Part shown: one piece after another, positions 24,422 to 32,629 of the stretch
Position numbering within the stretch: the stretch's first letter is position 1
How the letters are laid out: every line of letters begins with the position of its first letter
Source: CAXSBR01 sp964252015
GTDB taxonomy: Bacteria > Actinomycetota > Actinomycetes > Mycobacteriales > Jatrophihabitantaceae
DNA length: 64,000 nt
Assembly: GCA_964252015.1 (NCBI GenBank)
Contig: CAXULW010000009.1
Location: forward strand, 82,797 to 146,796
Reading direction: 5' to 3'
Position numbers and translations under genes: made by a program
The notes under the pieces: model-generated
Told to the model about the DNA's origin: nothing
Database searches by the model: none
Seen by the model: the letters and a program-made list of their open reading frames with translations, nothing else

Positions 24422-24934
24422 GTGGAGTCAGCCGGACATACTGCGAGCGTGCAGTGGGGCGGGCTCGACAGTGTGCGGGTGGCCTCGACCGCCGATGCCG
24501 ACGACGTCGCCCGATTGCTCGATGCGTTCAACCGCGAGTTCGATACGCCCACCCCGGGCCCGACCGTTCTGACGGCGCGGCTGACCCGGTTGCTGGCCGG
24601 CAACAACGTCTTCGCGTTGCTGGCGGGCGATCCGGCCTTTGCGTTTGCATTGCTCACCTTGCGCCCGAACGTCTGGTATGACGGGCCGGTCGCCCTGCTC
24701 GACGAGCTGTACGTTGCGCCCACGCAGCGCGGGCGCGGGGTCGGTTCGGCACTGCTCACGGCGGCCGAGGCGCTGATCCTGCTGCGCGGCGGCGAGGTGC
24801 TGGAGATCAACGTCGACAGCGCGGACGTCGACGCCCGTCGCTTCTACGAACGGCACGGCTACCGCAACACCGACCCGGGCCAGGCCGATCCGCTGCTGTA
24901 CTACTACCGGCAGCTCGACCCCGGCCCGGACTAG
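24422..24934 (+). CDS. GNAT-family N-acetyltransferase
   Basis: A protein of up to 170 residues with a single GNAT domain. The acetyl-CoA pyrophosphate loop is TQRGRGVGSALL, preceded by the strand LLDELYVAP, and the C-terminus has ARRFYERHGYRNT, the usual motif B end. It transfers an acetyl group to an amine; the substrate is unknown. The start is uncertain: GTG 24422 gives the longest form, and GTG 24449 or 24476 would trim unconserved residues. Confidence 0.85.
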   Translation: MESAGHTASVQWGGLDSVRVASTADADDVARLLDAFNREFDTPTPGPTVLTARLTRLLAGNNVFALLAGDPAFAFALLTLRPNVWYDGPVALLDELYVAPTQRGRGVGSALLTAAEALILLRGGEVLEINVDSADVDARRFYERHGYRNTDPGQADPLLYYYRQLDPGPD

Positions 24935-24957
24935 CCACTACGCGTCGATGGCGGGCA

Positions 24958-25170
24958 TCAATTGCGGACGGTAAGCCCGCGCCGTCGCGCGGCGGTCGCC
25001 AACCCGACGGCGAAAGTAGCCAACACGGCACGGTGTCGGTCGGCCACGTCGAGGACGCAACAGTCGGGAAGCTTGAGCCCGGTGACAACCCGTAGTTCAG
25101 CCAGCCGTAGCGCCTCGCTGTCGTCGGTGGAGGCGACGACGATGCCCAAGTCCGTGACATCCTGGCGCAT
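24958..25170 (-). pseudogene. C-terminal remnant of a PIN-domain (VapC-like) toxin
   Basis: Seventy residues resembling the second half of a PIN domain: ALRLAELRVVTGLKLPDCCVLDVA, where the Asp in LPDC matches a catalytic acid, and ATFAVGLATAARRRGL at the C-terminus (positions read in shorter blocks in the family). The first half with the initial catalytic Asp is missing, and no VapB antitoxin gene is adjacent; the upstream side runs into the divergent hydrolase gene. It is probably an inactive relic of a toxin-antitoxin locus. Confidence 0.6.
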
Positions 25171-25244
25171 TTCCCGGCCCCGCTCCGGCCGGCTTACTAC
25201 CCGCCGTGGGCCTGGCCGGGACCGCGTCCGACCGGTGGTGCACC

Positions 25245-26123
25245 ATGACGGCCATGGCGACGATCTCCTTGGCCGACGGGCGCGAGCTGGATTTCCAGGT
25301 GTCCGGTCCGGCCGAGGGGATTCCGCTGCTCTTTCATCACGGCACGCCCGGTTCGGTGGTGCCGGTGCGGTCCGTGGCGCGGGCCGCGGCCGAGCGCGGC
25401 TTGCGACTGGTCACCTACTCCCGCGCCGGGTACGGCGGTTCCACCCGCAACCCGGGCCGCACCGTGGCCGACGTCGTCTCCGACGTCGAGGCCGTCCTCG
25501 ACCACCTCGGCGCCCCGCGGTGTGCCGTCGCCGGCTGGTCCGGCGGCGGACCCCATGCGCTGGCCAGCGGCGCGCGGCTGCCAGACCGGGTGGCCGCGGT
25601 GTTGTGCATCGCCGGGGTCGGGCCGTGGCGGGCCGAGGGACTGGACTTCCTGGCCGGGATGGGCGCGCAGAACATCGACGAGTTCGGCGCTGCGGTCGAC
25701 GGCGAAACGCCGCTGCGGGCCTACCTCGAGGCGGCGGCGGTGGAGCTGCGCAACCCGAGCCCGGCCGACATCGTCCGCGAGATGAGCACGCTGCTACCGG
25801 CCGTCGACGTGGCCGCCCTCACCGACGAGTTCGGCTCGGACATGGCCGCCGGGTTCGCCGAGGCGTTGCGCACCGGCGTGGACGGTTGGCTCGACGACGA
25901 CCTGGCCTTCACCCGGGACTGGGGTTTCGGCCTGGCCGAAATCGCCGTACCGACCTTCGTCTGGCAGGGCAGCGCTGACCTGATGGTGCCGTTCGCGCAC
26001 GGTCGCTGGCTGGCCGAGCACATCCCGAACGCGGTGGTCCACCTGGAACCCGACGAGGGGCACCTGTCCCTTTCCCTGGGTGCGCTGGACCGCATGCTGG
26101 ACGAACTCGTCGGCATCCTCTGA
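25245..26123 (+). CDS. Alpha/beta-fold hydrolase
   Basis: A 292-residue hydrolase with the complete catalytic set: oxyanion-hole HHGTPGS near residue 32, nucleophile Ser in GWSGGGPHAL near 100, acid Asp in GSADLMVP near 248 and His in DEGHLSLSL near 276. A helical cap lies between about 135 and 215. It cleaves an ester, amide or C-C bond of an unknown small molecule. ATG 25245 is used; ATG 25254, three codons later, is equally possible. The upstream side abuts the PIN relic. Confidence 0.87.
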   Translation: MTAMATISLADGRELDFQVSGPAEGIPLLFHHGTPGSVVPVRSVARAAAERGLRLVTYSRAGYGGSTRNPGRTVADVVSDVEAVLDHLGAPRCAVAGWSGGGPHALASGARLPDRVAAVLCIAGVGPWRAEGLDFLAGMGAQNIDEFGAAVDGETPLRAYLEAAAVELRNPSPADIVREMSTLLPAVDVAALTDEFGSDMAAGFAEALRTGVDGWLDDDLAFTRDWGFGLAEIAVPTFVWQGSADLMVPFAHGRWLAEHIPNAVVHLEPDEGHLSLSLGALDRMLDELVGIL

Positions 26124-26194
26124 CGGACGGGCTCGTCGCGCGGGCTTCAGAATTGCCGAGAAAACCAGCGCTGGCTAAGGTTGGCGTGAAGATG

Positions 26195-26230
26195 CACCCC
26201 CGCTTCGGGGGTGTCGGGGACCGATGGTCC
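26195..26230 (+). promoter_or_regulatory. Two-hairpin leader before the GGDEF-EAL gene
   Basis: CACCCCCG/CGGGGGTG (26195-26202 and 26206-26213) form a perfect 8-bp stem with a 3-base loop. Five bases later GGACC/GGTCC (26218-26222, 26226-26230) form a second stem. They lie 70 to 145 bp after the hydrolase stop and end 45 bp before the proposed GGDEF-EAL start. The first could be a terminator without a T tract, or both could form a regulatory leader. I could not match them to a known c-di-GMP riboswitch consensus. Confidence 0.4.
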
Positions 26231-26275
26231 TGGGATGGTCGCGTGCGGCTGCCCAGTGCCGAAGGACGGTGCCCG

Positions 26276-28600
26276 GTGAGCGTCGTGGACGGTGACCGGG
26301 CGCTCGATCCCGGCGGATGGCGGCGGCTCAGGCGCCCGGCCGACATCGCGCAAGGGACACGGTGGCTGTTCGGGGTCCTGGCGTTGGCCACGCTCGCAGT
26401 GCAGGCCTCGACCTGGTTGGCCTTCGACCACGGCTGGGTCCAGGCGGTGGGGCTCGGCACGGCCGCGGTGCTCGCCACCTCGTGGATCACCAGCTACCTG
26501 TTGGGGCGGGTGCCGTGGCCACTCGATCTGGTCGAGGCGGCGGCGCTACTCGGGTTCGGGTTGTCGGGCAGCTCGCCCGAGCTGGTGTTCGCCATCATCC
26601 TGTCCGCGATGTGGTTCCGCGCCCTGTACGACTCCGCGTGGCGGTCGGCGGCGCGGTGCGCCATGTACATCGGCGTCGTCGTGCTCACCTTCGTGCTCTG
26701 GACCGCGGTCCCGGGCCACGGGGCGTTGCCGCACACCGACGCCAACCCCGGTGGCCTCGCGCTCATCGTCCTCACCGTCATGGGAGGTCGTCAGCTCGGC
26801 CGCGGCCTGGCCGCCCGGGAGCAGAACCTGCGTATGAACGCAGCGCTGGCCGCGGCGGGCTCGCGTTTGATCGGCATGACCGATGAGACCGCGATCCGGG
26901 CCCTGGCCTGGCGTACCGCCGTCGACATCTGCGCGACCTCACCGGGCGTACGGATGGTGCGGGTCCGGGGCAGCGAGCTGGGTCTGCGGGTGGATGTCAC
27001 CACGGGCCGGCTCGACGGCGACGCGCTGGTCCTGCCCAGCGGATTGATCAACCCGACGCCGAACGGCACCGTCCTCACCGACCCGGCCCCGTTGAACCTC
27101 GCCGCCGGCGCAACGTTGGCGTGGGTCGTGTTCGACCTACCCCAGCAGAAGGACGGCTGGCTGCTGGTGGGTGCGCCCAACGGGGTCCCCCACGACGTGA
27201 TGCTGGCCCTGCGCAGCCTGATCAACCAGGTCGTGCTCGCGTTGAGCAACAGCGACGTCCACCAGGAGCTGCTCGTACAGGCCTCGGAGGACTCCCTGAC
27301 CGGGCTCGCGAACCGGGCCGCGTTCACGGCTGAACTGGCCACCGACCTGGCCTCGCTTCGCGGCACAGCAGCCGCGGTGCAGGTCCTCTTCCTGGACTTG
27401 GACGACTTCAAGAACGTCAACGACCTGCTGGGCCACCATGCCGGGGACCTGCTATTGCGCGAGGTCGCGTCCAGGTTGCACCGAACCACGCGTCCCACCG
27501 ATCTCTGCGCTCGCCTGGGTGGTGACGAGTTCGCGGTCATCCTGCGCGGCACCTCCGAGACCGTGGCCGTGGAGATCGCCCAACGCACGGTGGATGCCAT
27601 CGCTGCGCCGATGCGCCTGGGCGAACACACGGCCCAGGTCGGCGCGAGCATCGGCGTCGCCACCGCCACCGCGGGCACCAGCCTGGAGTCGGTGGTCCAA
27701 CACGCCGACATCGCGATGTACTCGGCCAAAGCGCGCGGAAAGGGCCGCACGCAGCTGTTCCACGCCGACCTTCTGCACGGTGAGGCCCGCACGAAGGCGT
27801 TCGAGCGCGACCTGGCCGCCGCCGCCGCGCTCGGCCAGCTGACCGTGTACTACCAACCGATCCTGACCCTGCCGGGCCTGCGCTGCACGGCGGTCGAGGC
27901 CCTGGTGCGGTGGCAACATCCCGTACAAGGTCTGCTCCCGCCGGACGACTTCATTCACGTCGCCGAGCAGACCGGCGCCATCACCGCCATCGGTGAGTTC
28001 GTGCTCGCCCGCGCCTGCGCCGACATCGTCTCCTGGCAGCTCGAGCACCCCGGGTCACCACTCAAGGTCCACGTCAACGTCTCCGCTCGGCAATTGGACG
28101 ACGACGCATTCATCACGCGCATGACCCATCACCTGGCCGAATCAGGCTTGGCCGCAGGCAATCTCGTCCTCGAGCTGACCGAATCCGTCATCCCCACCCC
28201 GGCCGCAGTGGACCGACTCCGCGACCTCGCCCTGCTCGGCATACACATCGCCATCGACGACTTCGGCACCGGCTACGCATCGTTGAACACCTTGCGGTCG
28301 CTGCCGGTAAGCGTCATCAAACTGGACCGGAGCTTCGTCGAAGACGCACTGACGAACCCCACCGATCGCACCATGATCACCGGCATCGTCACGATGAGCC
28401 GCGAGCTCGGCCTGTACACGATCGCCGAGGGCGTCGAGCGACCGGAGCAACGCGAGTTTCTCGAGCGCATCGGCACCGACGCGGTACAGGGCTACCTTCA
28501 CCTACGGCCCGTCCCCGCGACCCAGTTGGCGACGTGGCTGCGCACCAACCTCCACCAGCAACCGGAGTCGCCCCCGCTCCGACTGGTTCGCGGCGCCTGA
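26276..28600 (+). CDS. Membrane-anchored GGDEF-EAL protein (c-di-GMP turnover)
   Basis: A 774-residue protein. About five to six membrane segments (residues ~25-185) are followed by a GAF-like region (~205-330), a GGDEF domain with intact GGDEF at 415-419, and an EAL domain with EAL at 541-543. EAL catalytic marks HVNVSARQ, LELTES, DDFGTGYASL, KLDRSF and AEGVE are all present. The GGDEF domain makes c-di-GMP from GTP and the EAL domain hydrolyses it; both look active, so the net output may depend on signal input. GTG 26276 with AAGGA upstream is preferred, because longer starts would read through two hairpins. TTG 26153 and ATG 26192 are in frame. Confidence 0.88.
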   Translation: MSVVDGDRALDPGGWRRLRRPADIAQGTRWLFGVLALATLAVQASTWLAFDHGWVQAVGLGTAAVLATSWITSYLLGRVPWPLDLVEAAALLGFGLSGSSPELVFAIILSAMWFRALYDSAWRSAARCAMYIGVVVLTFVLWTAVPGHGALPHTDANPGGLALIVLTVMGGRQLGRGLAAREQNLRMNAALAAAGSRLIGMTDETAIRALAWRTAVDICATSPGVRMVRVRGSELGLRVDVTTGRLDGDALVLPSGLINPTPNGTVLTDPAPLNLAAGATLAWVVFDLPQQKDGWLLVGAPNGVPHDVMLALRSLINQVVLALSNSDVHQELLVQASEDSLTGLANRAAFTAELATDLASLRGTAAAVQVLFLDLDDFKNVNDLLGHHAGDLLLREVASRLHRTTRPTDLCARLGGDEFAVILRGTSETVAVEIAQRTVDAIAAPMRLGEHTAQVGASIGVATATAGTSLESVVQHADIAMYSAKARGKGRTQLFHADLLHGEARTKAFERDLAAAAALGQLTVYYQPILTLPGLRCTAVEALVRWQHPVQGLLPPDDFIHVAEQTGAITAIGEFVLARACADIVSWQLEHPGSPLKVHVNVSARQLDDDAFITRMTHHLAESGLAAGNLVLELTESVIPTPAAVDRLRDLALLGIHIAIDDFGTGYASLNTLRSLPVSVIKLDRSFVEDALTNPTDRTMITGIVTMSRELGLYTIAEGVERPEQREFLERIGTDAVQGYLHLRPVPATQLATWLRTNLHQQPESPPLRLVRGA

Positions 28601-28660
28601 TCCGCCGCACCTCCACACCGGGTCATCCGCGAGTTGCCGGCAGGTGCGGTCGGCGGAGCA

Positions 28661-29869
28661 CTAGGTTTCGCGCTGTGCGTCCAGCATGGTGTGCAGAACC
28701 TGCAGGTGCTGAGCCAGGACCACGTCCATGGTGAAGTGTCGCTCGACGAGTTGACGGCCGGCCGCGCCGATACCGCGTCGGCGATCGTCGTCACGCAAGA
28801 GCCCGATCAGCGCGTCGGCGATCGCGGGCGCATCATCGGGCGGGACGACGACGCAGCTCGGCCCGGAGCCCAGATCGCGGCCGAGATCGATACCGGTGAA
28901 GTTGTCCGGCCGCACTCCGGCAATGACGGCGACGCCGGCGGCCATGCTCTCCAACGTGGCCGTGCCCATCCCATAACCCTGCAGATCATGGGTTTCCACG
29001 TCGGCCACGGCCAGGTAGTCGGGCACGTCTGCCCGAGCCACGGCGCCGGTAGACACGACCGCATGCGCCACGCCGAGTTCGCGCGCCCGGCGCAGGAACA
29101 CGTCGTAGTAGACGTGGCCCACCACGAGCAGGCGCACGGAGGGGAACTCGGCCAGCACCTTGGGCAGCGCCTCGACCAGGGCTACGCGGTCACGTAACGG
29201 GATCACGTGGCCGAGGGAGACCACCACCGGGGCGGGGCCCAGATCGTGCCGGGCGCGGACGATATCGCCGTAGCCACCGCGCAATCGTTGCGGATCGACG
29301 CCGACCGGGATGTGGTCGAGACCGGCGTACGCGCCCCGGTAACGGTGGCGGATGTAGGTGTCCATCTGCACGTCCATCACCACGATGCGGGGCCGGTAAC
29401 GGCGCAGGATGGGGCGCACCACCAGCGCGTCCAACCACCGGAAAACCCCGTGATAATGGGCTTTCGGGTTCTCCAGTCGGGTGTGCACGGACAGCAGCGT
29501 GGGGATGTCATGCTGGCGCGCGTACCGCCCGGTGGCCCAGGTCAGGTCGAAAAACTGGCCGTGCTGGTGCATGACCTCGGGCCGAAACGCGTCCAGCAGC
29601 TCGCCGATCCGCCGCCGTTGGGACGGACGCCTCGTGAAGGCCAGATCGAAGCTGACCGACAGCCGCGTCTGCGGCAACGACGCCGAAGGCAGCCGGACCA
29701 CCCGCAGTCCCGGCTCGAGCTCCTCCTCGTGGGGGGCACCACGATAGGCCGCGGTGAGTACCAACACCTCGTGTCCCGCGCGGGCGTAACCCCGGGCCAG
29801 CGCGTCGGACAGATGGGCGCTGCCACCGACCCGCGGCGGGTAGAAGTTGTTGACCACGACGATGCGCAT
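28661..29869 (-). CDS. GT4-family glycosyltransferase
   Basis: A 402-residue GT-B enzyme. The N-terminal domain has IVVVNNFYPPRVGGSAHLSD (the GG loop near the acceptor) and LLSVHTRLENP; the C-terminal domain has VVVSLGHVIPLRDRVALVEAL, the donor-binding region, and GYGMGTATLESMAAGVAVIAG with the conserved Glu. It is last in a four-gene minus-strand operon (aminotransferase, epimerase, acyltransferase, GT4); its ATG shares one base with the acyltransferase stop (TGATG), so the two are translationally coupled. It probably transfers the sugar made by that operon. Confidence 0.88.
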   Translation of the reverse strand: MRIVVVNNFYPPRVGGSAHLSDALARGYARAGHEVLVLTAAYRGAPHEEELEPGLRVVRLPSASLPQTRLSVSFDLAFTRRPSQRRRIGELLDAFRPEVMHQHGQFFDLTWATGRYARQHDIPTLLSVHTRLENPKAHYHGVFRWLDALVVRPILRRYRPRIVVMDVQMDTYIRHRYRGAYAGLDHIPVGVDPQRLRGGYGDIVRARHDLGPAPVVVSLGHVIPLRDRVALVEALPKVLAEFPSVRLLVVGHVYYDVFLRRARELGVAHAVVSTGAVARADVPDYLAVADVETHDLQGYGMGTATLESMAAGVAVIAGVRPDNFTGIDLGRDLGSGPSCVVVPPDDAPAIADALIGLLRDDDRRRGIGAAGRQLVERHFTMDVVLAQHLQVLHTMLDAQRET

Positions 29870-30348
29870 CAGGGCGAATCCCCTTGTGGCATAGGTACAA
29901 ACTGCACGTTGGCGGCTGCGCCAACCCCGTCCACCACCACGCTGGCCACCGGCCGCGCGGGGACACCGGCGACGACCGTGCGCGCGGGCACGTCGCGGGT
30001 GACGACGGCACCGGCGGCGACCACGGCCTCGTCGCCGATGGTGACGCCCATGTTCACCACGGCGTTGGCCCCGACGAAGACGCGGTCACCGATCCGCGTC
30101 GGTGAACGTTCCACCTCGGTGAACGCGCGACCGGAGACGCAGCGACGCACCGAGGAGTGCGAGTAGATCTGGGCCCCGCTGGAGATGTCGCAACCGACAC
30201 CGACCCGGAGCCCGCCCGACCCGTCGATCACCGTGAACGCGCCGATCCAGGTGCCGGCGCCGATCTCGGGTTCCCCCACTATCCAGGCGTGCGGGTTGTA
30301 GGGGTTGGGTGGCAGCGACCAGGCCGCCGGGGCCGGGTCGCCGGTCAC
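29869..30348 (-). CDS. Left-handed beta-helix (hexapeptide) acyltransferase
   Basis: A 159-residue protein made largely of hexapeptide repeats (IGAGTWIGAFTVI, VGVGCDISSGAQI, IGDRVFVGANAVV, IGDEAVVAAGAVV), ending with the usual VVAGVPARPV. Such trimeric enzymes acetylate a sugar or amino sugar with acetyl-CoA. The catalytic His candidate is in IYSHSSV. The operon context suggests N-acetylation of the aminotransferase product, as WbpD does in amino-uronic sugar synthesis, but the sequence is also close to generic O-acetyltransferases. It overlaps the epimerase by 4 bp (ATGA). Confidence 0.85.
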   Translation of the reverse strand: MTGDPAPAAWSLPPNPYNPHAWIVGEPEIGAGTWIGAFTVIDGSGGLRVGVGCDISSGAQIYSHSSVRRCVSGRAFTEVERSPTRIGDRVFVGANAVVNMGVTIGDEAVVAAGAVVTRDVPARTVVAGVPARPVASVVVDGVGAAANVQFVPMPQGDSP

Positions 30349-31304
30349 AGCGAGTTCGCCACCAGCCTGGTCATGCCGTCATTCACCGCGATCGTGGGTT
30401 CGAAGCCGAGGACCTTCTTGGCCCGCTGGGTATCCGCGGCGCGACGGGCGACCAGGACGTCACGCGGGTTGAACTGGGGTTCGACGTCGACGCCGACCGC
30501 GGCGATGAGGATGCGCGCCAACTCGGCCACCGACGTGTCGATGCCGGTGCCGACGTTCACGGCCATGTTGTCCTGGTCAGCCTCCAGGGCCAGCACGGTC
30601 GCGCGGGCGATGTCGTGGACGTGGATGAAGTCCATCGACTGCTCACCGTTGCCGTCGATCACCGGAGCCTGGCCCTTCTTGAGCCGATCGACGAAGTGGT
30701 TGATGACCGACGTGTAGTAGGCGGTGGTCTTCTGACCCTCGCCGTACACGTTGAAGAACCGCAACGCCAGCCACGACAGGCCCTTTTGGCGCTGGTAGTA
30801 GCCGAGCAGGTCCTCGCCGGCCCGCTTGCTGATGCAATACGGCGTCAACGGGTTGAGCCGGTCGTCCTCGTGCATCGGGATCGTCAGCGGGTCGCCGTAC
30901 ACGGACGCGCTCGACGCGAACACCAGGCGCCGCACCCCGTGCGCGGCCGCGGCGGCGAAGACGTTGTGGTTGCCGACCATGTTGATGTCGATGCTTTCGA
31001 AGGGGTCGGACACGCTCTTGTTGATGCTCACGGCCGCGAAGTGGATGACCGACTCGCAGCCGGCCATCGCCTGGTGCACCGCGCCGCCGTAGCGCACGTC
31101 CTGGTCGATCAGGTCGACGCGACCGGTGGCGACCAGTTCGGTCATGCGCTCGCGGTCACCGCGGAACATGTTGTCGAACACGCGCACGTGATACCCGCGC
31201 TCGAGCAACATCGGTATCACGTGCATGCCGATGAAACCGGCGCCGCCGGTGAAAAACACGGTTCTCGGCTCGGTGACGGAGGGCGTGCTCGAAGGGGACG
31301 TCAT
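30345..31304 (-). CDS. NAD-dependent nucleotide-sugar epimerase/dehydratase
   Basis: A 319-residue extended SDR. NAD-binding TGGAGFIGMHV lies near residue 19, the catalytic Ser in SSASVYGDP and the YxxxK pair in YCISKRAGEDLL, then RFFNVYGEGQK and SMDFIHVHDIARA, all as in UDP-glucose 4-epimerases and 4,6-dehydratases. The exact sugar cannot be decided. ATG 31304 with AGGAG upstream is chosen over TTG 31325. It sits 17 bp after the aminotransferase stop and overlaps the acyltransferase gene, forming one operon. Confidence 0.87.
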   Translation of the reverse strand: MTSPSSTPSVTEPRTVFFTGGAGFIGMHVIPMLLERGYHVRVFDNMFRGDRERMTELVATGRVDLIDQDVRYGGAVHQAMAGCESVIHFAAVSINKSVSDPFESIDINMVGNHNVFAAAAAHGVRRLVFASSASVYGDPLTIPMHEDDRLNPLTPYCISKRAGEDLLGYYQRQKGLSWLALRFFNVYGEGQKTTAYYTSVINHFVDRLKKGQAPVIDGNGEQSMDFIHVHDIARATVLALEADQDNMAVNVGTGIDTSVAELARILIAAVGVDVEPQFNPRDVLVARRAADTQRAKKVLGFEPTIAVNDGMTRLVANSL

Positions 31305-31321
31305 GGTGGCGGGCTCCTGAA

Positions 31322-32467
31322 TCAACGACGGCTGGTGACGGCGTCACGGACGGCCTTGGCGACCGTCTCGATCTGCCCGTCCGAGAGGTTGGCGTGCATG
31401 GGGATGGCGAGGTGGCGGGCGAAGATGTCGGCCGACACCGGACACGGCTGCGGCTCGGCGTGGTTTGGCTGGGCGTACACGGGCTGGACGTGGCTGGCGT
31501 AGGTGCCGATATTGCATTGGATCCCTTGACCGCGCAGGGCGGTGGCGACCCGGCCGCGGTCGACACCGTGCGCCAGCGTCAGCACGAAGCTCTGCCAAAC
31601 GGTCCGGCGGTCGTCGGGCTCGAACGGCACGCCGACCTCGTCCAGACCACCGAGCAGGTCGACGTAACGCTCGGCGACGTGCCGGCGCGCGGCGATCAGC
31701 CGAGGTAGCTTGTCCAGCTGCGCCGACACCACCGCGGCCGCCAGCTCGGACATCTTGTAGTTCCAGCCGACCTCGTCGAACACCGGCACCGGCAGGTCGG
31801 TCTCGCCGGCTCGGGCCAATGCACTTTCGATGCCGAAGAAGTGCAGCTTGCGGGCGCGGGTCATCAACTCGGTGCGGTTGGAGACGAGGGCACCGCCCTC
31901 GCCGGCGGTGATGCCCTTGCGGCCGTGGAAGGAGAAGGTGGCGGCATCGGCCAGGCTGCCCGTCGGCCGGTCGCGGTAGGTGGCGCCGGCGGAGCAGGCC
32001 GCGTCCTCCAACAACCAGAGGCCATGCTTGGCCGTCAGCGCTGCCAGCTCGTCGTAGTCGGCGGGCATGCCGAACGCGTCCACCGCGATGACGCCGACCG
32101 TTCGCGGCGTGATCGCGGCCTCGACCGCAGCCGGGTCGACGGTCCAGATGTCGGCGCGGACGTCGGCGAAGACGGGCCGCGCGCCGGTGTAGCGCACGGC
32201 GTGCCCGGTGGCTGGGAAGGTGTAGTCGGCGACGATCACCTCGTCACCCGGGCCGGCACCGAGGCCCTCGACGGCCAGATGCAACGCGGCCGTGCAGTTG
32301 TTCAGCGCGAGGGCATCAGCGGTGCCGCACAGCTCGGCGAAGCGGTGCTCGAACCGACGGCCGACCGGGCCCTGGCCGGCCACCCAGCCCGAGTCGAGTA
32401 CGTCGGACACCGCGGCCAGCTCTTCCGGGCCGAACGTCGGTTGTCCGAGCGCGATCGTGTCCGGCAT
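31322..32467 (-). CDS. DegT/DnrJ/EryC1-family sugar aminotransferase
   Basis: A 381-residue PLP enzyme, first gene of the minus-strand glycan operon. The PLP Lys is K184 in FHGRKGITAGEGG. Family features include SGWVAGQGPVGRRFE, LNNCTAALHLAVEGL, VADYTFPATG, EDAACSAGATY and GWNYKMSELAAAV. It aminates a keto-sugar nucleotide with glutamate. ATG 32467 follows GGGGAGA. It differs clearly from the plus-strand aminotransferase at 18.9 kb, so the two are unlikely to be a recent duplication. Confidence 0.88.
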   Translation of the reverse strand: MPDTIALGQPTFGPEELAAVSDVLDSGWVAGQGPVGRRFEHRFAELCGTADALALNNCTAALHLAVEGLGAGPGDEVIVADYTFPATGHAVRYTGARPVFADVRADIWTVDPAAVEAAITPRTVGVIAVDAFGMPADYDELAALTAKHGLWLLEDAACSAGATYRDRPTGSLADAATFSFHGRKGITAGEGGALVSNRTELMTRARKLHFFGIESALARAGETDLPVPVFDEVGWNYKMSELAAAVVSAQLDKLPRLIAARRHVAERYVDLLGGLDEVGVPFEPDDRRTVWQSFVLTLAHGVDRGRVATALRGQGIQCNIGTYASHVQPVYAQPNHAEPQPCPVSADIFARHLAIPMHANLSDGQIETVAKAVRDAVTSRR

Positions 32468-32629
32468 CCGTCTCCCCTCGGCATCGTTGCCGAACGTCGG
32501 CGGCGGCGGCACCTGTCATCCTAAGCCGGTCATCCCAAGCCGGGCGCTGCCTGCAACGACGTTGATCCTCTTCCTGACGGCTCATCGTTCACACAGGCAA
32601 GGCAAAGGCACCGTGGGCAACCTGGGTTC

